A stretch of 64,000 nt of DNA from Flavobacterium sp. GSB-24 (GTDB lineage: Bacteria; Bacteroidota; Bacteroidia; Flavobacteriales; Flavobacteriaceae). The notes beneath the pieces were generated by a model. It searched no databases, was not told where the DNA came from, and saw only the letters and a list, made by a program, of their open reading frames with translations. The translations under genes were made by a program, and so were the position numbers. The stretch spans positions 2,914,001-2,978,000 of the forward strand of contig NZ_AP027043.1 in the NCBI RefSeq assembly GCF_027924665.1, in the 5' to 3' direction. The stretch's first letter is position 1; every line of letters begins with the position of its first letter. Shown here piece by piece: positions 27,489-35,738 of this stretch.

Positions 27489-29294
27489 ATGAAATACAAA
27501 AAAGTATTTGTACTTCTTCTGCTAGTTTGTGCAGGAGCTAGTGCACAGAGAAGCTATAAGCTTACTTCAGATCTTGAAGCATTAAAACCAACCAATATTT
27601 TTCCTGAAAATGCCCAGACTGATTTTGTTCTCAGAGATGGATCAAAAGCCGATAAGAAAGCCACTTTCGAGGGTAAAACAGATAAGGATGGCAATACAAT
27701 TTTTACAGCTGAAGTTTTTGCAACAGCAAAATCACATTACGATGTCAATGTAAAATGGATTTGCAGTAAGCCCGTAAAAAAAGGAGATGTTATTTTAGCA
27801 AAGCTGGCTATGCGAGCACTTTATGCAAGGCAGGAATCTGGGGAAGCTGTGGTGAATTTTTACATGAGCCGCAAAAACTATGATGGTGATAAAAGTATTA
27901 TTATCCAGCTTGGCGCCGGACCTGAATGGAAAGAATATGATATTCCGTTTACAGCTTTAACTGATATACCTTTGGGAGAGGGCGAAATTTATCTTTCACT
28001 TGGAGCGCTACCGCAAAAGGTAGAAATAAAAGACGTGGTTGTTTTAAATTTTGAGAATAAAATTTCTTTGGAAAAACTGCCAGTAACGCGTTTTACTTAT
28101 TTAGGACGCGAGAAGAATGCGGCATGGAGAACTAAAGCCTTAAAAAAAATCGAAGAAATCAGAACAGCACCAATTGCTATTCATATAACAGACTCAAAAG
28201 GTAATGCTGTTAAGGGGGCAAAAGTTGAGGTCAAAATGAAAACTTCAGAATTTATTTGGGGAACCGCTGTTAACGAAGAAATTTTAGCTGAAGATCTGCC
28301 AGATTCAAATGAATACGAGAAAAATCTTTTAGAACTTTTTAATACAGCAGTTATAGAAAACGGATTTAAAGGAGGCTCCTGGAAACAAAATGAAAAGAAG
28401 CAGCAACAAACCATAAAAGCATTTGAATGGCTGGAAAAAAATGGATTCAGGCAACGTGGACATAATTTAGTCTGGCCGGCATGGAAATTTAATCCTGCAA
28501 GTGTTAAAACACTTGCAGAGAAGGATCCCAAGGCATTCGAAAAATACATTGAAGATGAAATACGCGAAAAAACATCTATCTTAAAAGGAAGAGTAATTGG
28601 ATGGGATGTTATAAATGAACTAGTGCATGAAAAAGAATTTTTTGCATATCTGCCAAAAGATATTGAAGTAAAATGGTTTCAGATTGCTAAATCTATAGAT
28701 CCTCAGGCCCAAATGTTTATTAATGAATATGGGATGCTTAACAGTATCGCCAGCCCGAAAAACATTAAGGAATACCTGCAATTAATTAGTGAATTGAGAA
28801 CTAAAGGAGCTCCTGTTGATGCAATAGGAATTCAGGGCCATGTGGGAAGACAGCCAAGGAACCCAGAGCAGGTAATTTCCGATCTTGAATTATTTAAATC
28901 TTCTGGGCTTCCTGTTCAGATTACAGAGTTTGATATCAACATGAAAGATGAGGAACTGCAGGCGGACTATACACGAGACTTTTTAATTGCATGTTACAGT
29001 TCTCCAGTTGTAACAGGATTTACGATTTGGGGTTTCTGGCAACCCAAACACTGGAAACCTGATGCCGCTATGTTTAGAAAAGACTGGACTGCAAAACCAA
29101 ATGCCCAGGCTTGGCGTGATCTGGTAACCAAGGAGTGGAAAACCAATTTTATAAAGCAATCTGACAGCAAAGGCGATGTTAGTTCACGAGGACATTTTGG
29201 ACTTTATGAAATAACGGTAACAAATGGAAGTGTGGTAAAAAAAGTAATGTATCAGTTGAATAAGGAAAGCCAAAAATTGGACATAAAATTATAA
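27489..29294 (+). CDS. GH10 family endo-beta-1,4-xylanase-like enzyme
   Basis: A 601-residue exported enzyme (signal ending ASAQ). Residues ~25-190 form an N-terminal beta-sandwich of carbohydrate-binding type, then a short SKGNAVKGAKVEVKMK linker strand. The GH10 barrel spans ~245-555, with GHNLVWPAWKFNP, acid/base Glu377 in WDVINELVHE, MFINEYGML, AIGIQGHVG and nucleophile Glu480 in QITEFDINM. GH10 enzymes cleave xylan main chains; some relatives with this N-terminal domain act on other beta-glycans. No lipobox, so probably periplasmic. It is 30 bases downstream of the GH39-like gene. Confidence 0.92.
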   Translation: MKYKKVFVLLLLVCAGASAQRSYKLTSDLEALKPTNIFPENAQTDFVLRDGSKADKKATFEGKTDKDGNTIFTAEVFATAKSHYDVNVKWICSKPVKKGDVILAKLAMRALYARQESGEAVVNFYMSRKNYDGDKSIIIQLGAGPEWKEYDIPFTALTDIPLGEGEIYLSLGALPQKVEIKDVVVLNFENKISLEKLPVTRFTYLGREKNAAWRTKALKKIEEIRTAPIAIHITDSKGNAVKGAKVEVKMKTSEFIWGTAVNEEILAEDLPDSNEYEKNLLELFNTAVIENGFKGGSWKQNEKKQQQTIKAFEWLEKNGFRQRGHNLVWPAWKFNPASVKTLAEKDPKAFEKYIEDEIREKTSILKGRVIGWDVINELVHEKEFFAYLPKDIEVKWFQIAKSIDPQAQMFINEYGMLNSIASPKNIKEYLQLISELRTKGAPVDAIGIQGHVGRQPRNPEQVISDLELFKSSGLPVQITEFDINMKDEELQADYTRDFLIACYSSPVVTGFTIWGFWQPKHWKPDAAMFRKDWTAKPNAQAWRDLVTKEWKTNFIKQSDSKGDVSSRGHFGLYEITVTNGSVVKKVMYQLNKESQKLDIKL

Positions 29295-29383
29295 TACTGG
29301 CAGTATTGCGAACAAAGTACTTGTTATGATTTTTTAAGATAATAGAATCGCTTTTAAATTTAAAATACTAATAAAATAAAAAT

Positions 29384-31042
29384 ATGAAACGGACTATCTT
29401 TATAAATTTGATTTTACTGCTGGCTATTCTGACAACATCTGTTTCAGGTGCCAGAAATATTTACGTGGCAACAACCGGCAATGATTCTCCCAATGACGGC
29501 ACGATTGAGAAGCCTTATCTGACGATAAATAAAGCTGCACAAGTTGCAGTGGCAGGAGATGTGGTAATCATAAAATCTGGTACCTATTCTCCAACGGCAC
29601 AGATTGATATGGCAAATTCCGGCACAGCGCTCCTTCCTATTACTTACAAGGCAGAAATTCCGGGGGAAGTAATCATAGATGGTGCAGCTTCAGCAACCCC
29701 TACAGTCTCAAACAGGCGCGGACTTATTACGATCGCAGGAACAAATGCGACAAATTTGAAAAGCTGGATTATAGTTGAAGGCCTCCGTCTTATAAATTCA
29801 AAATGGGCTGGCATTATAGCAATTAATAGCTCAAACATTACCATAAAAAATTGCAGTACCTACAATACCGGAGCCTCCGGAATAATCGGCGCTACATCAT
29901 CAAATATCCAGGTATTAAACAATAAAGTGCAGCAGGCCTGCGTATATCCTGATAAAGCAGCCGGGACAAATGAATGTATTACAATGGCAAGCGTGGATAC
30001 CTTTGAGGTTGGATACAATACGGTTTCTGATCGGCCTACAGATCCGTCTAACGGAGGAGAGGGAATTGATGCAAAAAATGCCTGCAGTAACGGGAGCATA
30101 CACCACAATACGGTTTTTAATTTGTACCGTGTTGGTATTTATGTAGATGCCTATCAAAAAAACATCAATAATATAGAAGTATATGCCAACAAAGTTTATG
30201 ATATTGGAGGTGGGGGAATTACTATAGCCAGCGAGGAAGGCGGTACGGCAAAAGGTATTAGGGTCCACGATAATGTTGTATATAATATAAAAAGAGTAGG
30301 TATCAGAATTGCAGGCTATCTTAACAATGGGCCTTTGCAGGAGATTGATGTATATCAAAATACTATTGTTAACTGCGGTACAAGTGGAGGCAATTGGGAG
30401 AACTGCGGTCTGTTGATTGAAGCTACAAATGCAGCAAACTACGGATTTAATATAAGAAACAATATAATAGCCTCATCGCCTGTACAAATAAGGGGAAACA
30501 ATCAGACCTATCCTATTGTTATAGATAATAATATTTTATTCGGATCAACTTTGCTCTCCGGGACAAATGCAATTACACAGGATCCTAAATTTACAGATCC
30601 GGCATCAAATGATTATAGATTAAAAGAAGGGTCGCCTGCTATAAATAAAGTGGCAGGATCTCCTTTGTCGACTAAAGATTTTAACGATGTGGTGAGAGCA
30701 GCAGGAAATCAGGGTGATATTGGAGCGTTTGAATATAGTCCTAATCTTAGCACAGGTAATGTAATTCAAAAAGAATCAGGACGAGGATTAAGAGTATATC
30801 CCAATCCTGCTAAAGAGGCCATAACCATAAAAATACCATCGGATGAGGCTGATAAGTACAATGTATTTATATATGACCTACAGGGCAGATTAGTTTACAG
30901 TGAAAATGACACTCGTTTGTTGGTTCCAGGAACGGATTTAATTAGTATTAACACCAATAAATTTACCAACGGCCTATATGTATTAAAAGTTGCTGGCGAG
31001 ACTGGTAAAAATTTCTTATCCAAATTTCTCATTCAAAAATAA
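29384..31042 (+). CDS. Right-handed beta-helix protein with T9SS C-terminal sorting domain
   Basis: A 552-residue secreted protein. The Sec signal covers residues ~1-22. The body opens with NIYVATTGNDSPNDGTIEKP and GDVVIIKSGTYSPT, the usual entry to parallel beta-helix proteins (polysaccharide lyase-like and DUF1565-type). About ten coils with N-x-[IV]-x-N ladders follow (ITIKNCSTYN, IRVHDNVVYNIKRVGIRI, IDVYQNTIVN). The last ~80 residues are a type A T9SS sorting domain (LRVYPNPAKEAITIKIP ... NGLYVLKV ... KFLIQK), so it is exported across the outer membrane and probably surface-attached. It may be a lyase or epimerase-like enzyme for a uronate-containing polymer; catalytic residues are not identified. 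Confidence 0.82.
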   Translation: MKRTIFINLILLLAILTTSVSGARNIYVATTGNDSPNDGTIEKPYLTINKAAQVAVAGDVVIIKSGTYSPTAQIDMANSGTALLPITYKAEIPGEVIIDGAASATPTVSNRRGLITIAGTNATNLKSWIIVEGLRLINSKWAGIIAINSSNITIKNCSTYNTGASGIIGATSSNIQVLNNKVQQACVYPDKAAGTNECITMASVDTFEVGYNTVSDRPTDPSNGGEGIDAKNACSNGSIHHNTVFNLYRVGIYVDAYQKNINNIEVYANKVYDIGGGGITIASEEGGTAKGIRVHDNVVYNIKRVGIRIAGYLNNGPLQEIDVYQNTIVNCGTSGGNWENCGLLIEATNAANYGFNIRNNIIASSPVQIRGNNQTYPIVIDNNILFGSTLLSGTNAITQDPKFTDPASNDYRLKEGSPAINKVAGSPLSTKDFNDVVRAAGNQGDIGAFEYSPNLSTGNVIQKESGRGLRVYPNPAKEAITIKIPSDEADKYNVFIYDLQGRLVYSENDTRLLVPGTDLISINTNKFTNGLYVLKVAGETGKNFLSKFLIQK

Positions 31043-31043
31043 T

Positions 31044-32996
31044 ATGAGAGCTCTTTTTTTATATTGCTATTTGACTTTCTGCTCAGTATTTTTATGTCAT
31101 GCACAACAAACAAATACTTCCTATGATGTTAGGCACATTATCAAATCAGTTTACGAGCAGGGTATACAGCATACTGAATTGGATTTTTATGCCGGTACCT
31201 TGCTTTTGCACGGAATAAGTGAGTTTTCGCTACTGCCGGGAAATGAAGATATTCTTAAAAATACCATTTCAACCTATAAACTGTTTTCAGACGGTTCCAT
31301 AAATGCAAAGGGAAGCATTATATCCTATGAAGCAGGCGGCTCTGGAGCGTCTTATCTGGCATGGAAAAATGTTGCGCCTGACCTTGATAAGCAAATTTAC
31401 ACTACAGCAGAGAAGATGATGCAGCTGCAAAACCGTTCTCCTGAAGGTTTAATGACTGCTAATTTTGCAACTGGTGATAAAATTTTTATAGACGTTGCAT
31501 TTGCTGTAAGTCCATATCTATTATACGCTGGACTTAAAAAAGGAAATCAGCAATTTATAAACATGGCTGTAGATGAAACACTGGGTCTGTTCCAAATATT
31601 AAAAGATAAAAGGACAGGTCTGCTTCATCAGGCCAGAGGATTTGCCAGACCAGGAAGCATCTCTGAGGATAATTGGAGCAGGGGAAACGGTTGGGGTGCA
31701 TTTGCATTGGCGATTTTAGTTCGTGATCTGCCGCATACACATCCTAAATATAAGGAGGTCGAAGAATTAGGCAGACAATTTTTTACAGATGTAATAAAAT
31801 ATCAAAATAAAGAAGGTTTGTGGCATCAGGAAATGACGGATAAGACTTCTTATGTTGAAACTTCAGGAAGCGGATTGCTTTTGTATGGTTTGGGGATTAT
31901 GCTTGAAAAAAAAGTACTTGATCAAAAATACATGAAGGATTTCAAACTTGGCCTTGCAGGCTACCTGTCTTATATAGGTACAGATGGTTCTGTGAGTCAT
32001 ACCTGTTTCAGCTGTCTCGCGCCAAATAATGGAACAAAACAAGACTACAAATCCCGCCCATGGGTATTTAATGATCATCATGCTTTTGGTCCCGCTGTTC
32101 TGGCTTTCAGTCAGGCAGCCAAAATGGGCATCGCCAATGTAAAACCTTTAAAAAGAATGGGAATTTATTCTATTGCTGATTCACCAAAAACAGTAAGAAC
32201 CTATATGAAATTTGAAAGGGGAAGTGATATAGCATGGGAGAATGACAGAATTGCATACAGGCTTTATGGGCCTTCCGTAAGGTCTAAAGTCGGCAATGGC
32301 ATAGATGTTTGGACTAAAAAAGTAGATTATCCAGTTATAGATAATTGGTACAAACTAAATGATCAGGGAAAGGATTATCATATCGACAGGGGAGAAGGTC
32401 TTGATTTTTATCATATGGGCAAACTCAGAGGCTGTGGCGCTATAGCGGTTTGGATAGATGGAAAACCTTATCCTTCAGCAACTTTTGACAGCTATAAATT
32501 TCTTAAAAATCAAACGGATGGTATTGGTGTACAGCTTAATTATCAAACGTGGAATGTTCCGGGTATTACTGCCTTGGAAGAAAAAAAAGTCATTGAAATG
32601 GGACTCGGAACCAATCTTTTTAAAGTAACAAGCACCATAAAAAGCGATAAAGATATTGAGCTTACTATTGGCATTGGAATAACGACCTATGGACATCCCG
32701 AAGTTGACAAAGATCAAAAATCGGCAACAGTAAGTACATGGGAAAATATCAGTACTGAGAATGGAAGCATAGGTTCAGCAGTTTTGGCTGATCCTAAGAA
32801 TTTTATTGGCTATGGCTGGTATGAGGGTGACCAATATGTTCTGATTAAGATAAAAACCAATGTTCCCTTTGTTTATTACGCGGGAGCAGGATGGGATCAT
32901 AGTTCTTTTTTTAAGAACAAGGAAGATTGGTTCAGCTATATCAAGTTACAAGCCAGTGTAATTGACTTCATGGACAGGACAGCTGTTTACAAATAG
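31044..32996 (+). CDS. GH105-type unsaturated uronyl hydrolase fused to a DUF4861 domain
   Basis: The ATG at 31044, one base after the previous stop, gives a good signal (MRALFLYCYLTFCSVFLCHA). A longer in-frame start inside the upstream gene would bury it. Residues ~25-365 are a GH88/GH105-like (alpha/alpha)6 barrel, with the candidate acid Asp150 in KIFIDVAFAVSPYLLYAG, His195 in LLHQARG, DNWSRGNGWGAFALA and VETSGSGLLLYGLGIML. Residues ~375-650 match DUF4861 (FERGSDIAWENDRIAYRLYG, YPVIDNWYKLN, GCGAIAVWIDGKPYP). GH105 removes 4,5-unsaturated uronic acids produced by lyases, which fits the lyase-like neighbours and the uronate genes downstream. Translation with the upstream gene is likely coupled. 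Confidence 0.82.
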   Translation: MRALFLYCYLTFCSVFLCHAQQTNTSYDVRHIIKSVYEQGIQHTELDFYAGTLLLHGISEFSLLPGNEDILKNTISTYKLFSDGSINAKGSIISYEAGGSGASYLAWKNVAPDLDKQIYTTAEKMMQLQNRSPEGLMTANFATGDKIFIDVAFAVSPYLLYAGLKKGNQQFINMAVDETLGLFQILKDKRTGLLHQARGFARPGSISEDNWSRGNGWGAFALAILVRDLPHTHPKYKEVEELGRQFFTDVIKYQNKEGLWHQEMTDKTSYVETSGSGLLLYGLGIMLEKKVLDQKYMKDFKLGLAGYLSYIGTDGSVSHTCFSCLAPNNGTKQDYKSRPWVFNDHHAFGPAVLAFSQAAKMGIANVKPLKRMGIYSIADSPKTVRTYMKFERGSDIAWENDRIAYRLYGPSVRSKVGNGIDVWTKKVDYPVIDNWYKLNDQGKDYHIDRGEGLDFYHMGKLRGCGAIAVWIDGKPYPSATFDSYKFLKNQTDGIGVQLNYQTWNVPGITALEEKKVIEMGLGTNLFKVTSTIKSDKDIELTIGIGITTYGHPEVDKDQKSATVSTWENISTENGSIGSAVLADPKNFIGYGWYEGDQYVLIKIKTNVPFVYYAGAGWDHSSFFKNKEDWFSYIKLQASVIDFMDRTAVYK

Positions 32997-33188
32997 GAAT
33001 TCAATTACTAATAAATTTTTTTCGACAACTAATCAATTTTACAGATGTTGTTTTCAAAGGGAATGATGTTGTCTCGGTAATAAGCTATTTTTTCTATTTT
33101 CTGAACGATGCGTCTTACCGCGATGAAGAGCATGCTGATATATTTGAAATGTATTTTTTTAATCATTATAAACAAAATACTAATGACT

Positions 33189-33211
33189 GGAAAAAATGTT
33201 TTTCCTTTTTT
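33189..33211 (+). terminator. Rho-independent terminator after the GH105-DUF4861 gene
   Basis: Stem GGAAAAA (33189-33195) with TTTTTCC (33199-33205), 3-base loop, followed directly by a six-T run. It separates the GH39/GH10/GH105 unit from the downstream GH92 gene. Confidence 0.55.
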
Positions 33212-33230
33212 AAAAACATAATTTTTAACA

Positions 33231-33246
33231 TAGAAACAAGTTTCTA
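33231..33246. promoter_or_regulatory. Inverted repeat TAGAAAC-AA-GTTTCTA upstream of GH92
   Basis: Perfect 7-bp arms around 2 bases, between the terminator at 33189 and the GH92 start at 33261. Its position suggests an operator or part of a short leader. It differs from the TGTGC palindrome. Function is not established. Confidence 0.35.
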
Positions 33247-33260
33247 CAATACTTCTTATT

Positions 33261-35483
33261 ATGATTTATAAGTGCTTTAAGAATGCTGCATCGGCTAGAA
33301 TAATACTGATTTGCCTGTTTTTAAATAGTTTCATTGGATATTCACAGCAGGGAGAGAAAATCGCAGTTGATTATGTGGACAATTTTATAGGTGTCCGAGA
33401 TAAAAACACTAGTTGCATATTAGGGCCACAGCTTCCTAATGCGTCTATAAGTCCAAGTCCGCAGACGGCTCCCGGAGCTGTAAATTATGATATGGACGGA
33501 TACATTATGGGAGAGCCGATAAGAGGATTTGCCCAGTTGCATGTCAGCGGAACGGGATGGGGCAAATACGGTCAAATTTTGTTTTCACCACAGATTGGAC
33601 TGGCTATAGGAGAAGCTGAACACGATTCTCCTAAAACAGCTGAAACGGCACTTCCTTTTGAGTATTCGGTGTCTTTGACCCGCTATGGAATCAAAACTCA
33701 AATCGCACCACAGCAGCATTCTGCAATCTACAGATTTACTTTTCCGAAGTCAGACAAATCAAATATTCTCTTTGACCTCAGTCATAATATTACGGATATC
33801 GCAACTGTAATGAAGATTCCAAAGGGAAATTTTTTAGAAGGAAAAGTAGCTTTCAGTAACTCAGACGGTACAGAATTAAGAGGTTACGGTCAATACATTG
33901 GCGGTTTTTCCAACGGTCCTTATAAAATTTTCTTTTGCATAAGACTAAGCAAAGTGCCTCAGTCAAAAGGTACATTTAGTAATGGCAGTATAAATAAAGG
34001 AAGCGCTGAGCAGGTTACAGATAAAGTGGAAGACCGTATTGGCGCCTATGCACACTATACTACGCAAGAAGATGAGGCTGTTTATTTGAAAGTTGCCGTT
34101 TCGATGCAGAGTACAGAGAACGCAGCAGCCTGGCTTGATACCGAAATTCCTCATTGGGATTATGATCAGGTAAGGGAAAATGCCAGAAAAAAATGGAATC
34201 AGGAATTGGGAAAAATCCAGATACAAGGAGGAACAGAAGCAGAAAGGCGTATTTTTTATACTGCTTTATATCATAGCTCTATTATGCCGCGTGACAAAAC
34301 AAACGATATGGTTGGTTTTGGCAAAGACACTGCAGTATGGGATGACCATCTGGCGGTATGGGATACCTGGCGTACGCTTTATCCGCTAAAAGTACTCACC
34401 AATCCTGAGATGGTTAGCGGAACAATTAACTCGTTTATAGCCCGCCTGAAAAAAAATGGCAGGGTCAAAGATGCGTATGTCGCAGGGAACGACATGATGT
34501 CTGAACAGGGAGGAAATAACATTGATAACATAATAGCAGATGCTTTTGTTAAAGGCGTTAAAGGAGTGGATTGGAAGCAGGCTTATGAAGTTGTTAAATT
34601 TAATGCAGATAACGAGCGAAACGGCATCAGCTATGGAAAGCCTGACAACAGCAGAATGTATAAAGAACTCGGCTGGATTCCGGCAGGAAAAATGAGCTGT
34701 TCCGTGACTTTAGAATACGCTTATAATGATTTTTGCGCATCACAAATGGCAAAATCCCTTGGGAGCAAAGAGGATTATAAAAAATACTTTGACAGAAGCA
34801 CGAAATGGATAAATCTTTGGGATAAAAACGCGCAAAGCAATGCATTTAATGGCTTTATAGTTCCTAAGAATTTAGATGGACAATTTGTAACCATAGACAT
34901 AAAAAAGAACTGGGGATCCTGGAAGGACTATTTTTATGAAGGAAGTTCCTGGACCTATTCTTATTTTACTCCACATCAGTTTGAAAGGCTGGTTGAAATA
35001 AGCGGAGGAAAAGAAGCATTTGCCAAAAAGCTGCAATATGCATTTGACAACAATCTGATTGATTATGGAAATGAGCCCGCTTTTTTGGCAGTGCATGCAT
35101 TTCATTATGCTGACCGTACAGATCTCGCGAGTTTTTATATCAGAAAATTAATGAAAGAAAGATTTACTCTTGAAGGCAATGCAGAGAATGACGACAGTGG
35201 TGCGATGAGCAGCTGGTATGTGTTTTCAGCAATGGGATTTTTTCCTAATGCGGGTCAAAATATCTATTACCTGACGGGATCTCCTTTTGAGAAAACGGTA
35301 CTGACCCTTGGTAACGGAAAAAAAGTAATAATAACAGCAAAAAATGCCTCGGATAAAAATGTCTATATCCAGTCATGCAAAATTAATGGCAAGACATGGA
35401 AAAACTCAATTTTTACTCATAAGGAGATTGAAAATGGAGGTACCATTGAATTTGTAATGGGAGAAAAACCAGTTTTGCTTTAA
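33261..35483 (+). CDS. GH92 family glycoside hydrolase, divergent second copy
   Basis: A 740-residue exported protein (signal ending near IGYSQ). GH92 features in the catalytic domain are present: AVWDTWRTLYPL, DYGNEPAF with Glu605, and the NDDSGAMSSWYVFSAMGFFP block with Asp644/Asp645. The N-terminal domain differs from the copy at 6966: in place of HTFPGAVVPFGMVQLSPD it has LPNASISPSPQTAPGAVNYD, and GFAQLHVSGTGWGKYGQI replaces the usual GFSHTHLSGTG. The HH after GNEPS is also missing. It therefore belongs to a distinct GH92 subgroup, and its specificity may not be ordinary alpha-mannoside. It lies between a terminator and the beta-helix lipoprotein gene, probably as a separate unit. Confidence 0.9.
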   Translation: MIYKCFKNAASARIILICLFLNSFIGYSQQGEKIAVDYVDNFIGVRDKNTSCILGPQLPNASISPSPQTAPGAVNYDMDGYIMGEPIRGFAQLHVSGTGWGKYGQILFSPQIGLAIGEAEHDSPKTAETALPFEYSVSLTRYGIKTQIAPQQHSAIYRFTFPKSDKSNILFDLSHNITDIATVMKIPKGNFLEGKVAFSNSDGTELRGYGQYIGGFSNGPYKIFFCIRLSKVPQSKGTFSNGSINKGSAEQVTDKVEDRIGAYAHYTTQEDEAVYLKVAVSMQSTENAAAWLDTEIPHWDYDQVRENARKKWNQELGKIQIQGGTEAERRIFYTALYHSSIMPRDKTNDMVGFGKDTAVWDDHLAVWDTWRTLYPLKVLTNPEMVSGTINSFIARLKKNGRVKDAYVAGNDMMSEQGGNNIDNIIADAFVKGVKGVDWKQAYEVVKFNADNERNGISYGKPDNSRMYKELGWIPAGKMSCSVTLEYAYNDFCASQMAKSLGSKEDYKKYFDRSTKWINLWDKNAQSNAFNGFIVPKNLDGQFVTIDIKKNWGSWKDYFYEGSSWTYSYFTPHQFERLVEISGGKEAFAKKLQYAFDNNLIDYGNEPAFLAVHAFHYADRTDLASFYIRKLMKERFTLEGNAENDDSGAMSSWYVFSAMGFFPNAGQNIYYLTGSPFEKTVLTLGNGKKVIITAKNASDKNVYIQSCKINGKTWKNSIFTHKEIENGGTIEFVMGEKPVLL

Positions 35484-35738
35484 TAATATTATTTAGATAA
35501 AGGCAGAATCTGTATATAAAATTTATATAAAGCAAAATACAGTATATTCCTAGGGCAGTACAGCTTAGTTTTAGATTTTAGTTTGATAAGACATCGAAGA
35601 TTCAGTTTCAAATTAGAGTTGCGAAAATTGCCTTAAATGCAAAATATTAAAGCCGACAATACAAATAACCACAACAATCTGGGCGAGCGTACGGCCGCAA
35701 GCTATAAAACTATTACTAACTATCAAGAAAAAACCATT

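Noticed and set aside
29915..30358. 147-codon open frame on the minus strand
   Set aside because: It is antisense to the repetitive beta-helix gene; its Ile/Tyr/Asn-rich composition is the complement of the coil repeats.
33000..33268. Open frame without a start codon that translates to an aromatic-rich sequence (NDASYRDEEHADIFEMYFFN...)
   Set aside because: It lacks any plausible start, contains a terminator stem at 33189-33211 and the inverted repeat at 33231, and matches no family I recognise. T-rich DNA gives such frames by chance. It could be a gene relic, but this is not supported.
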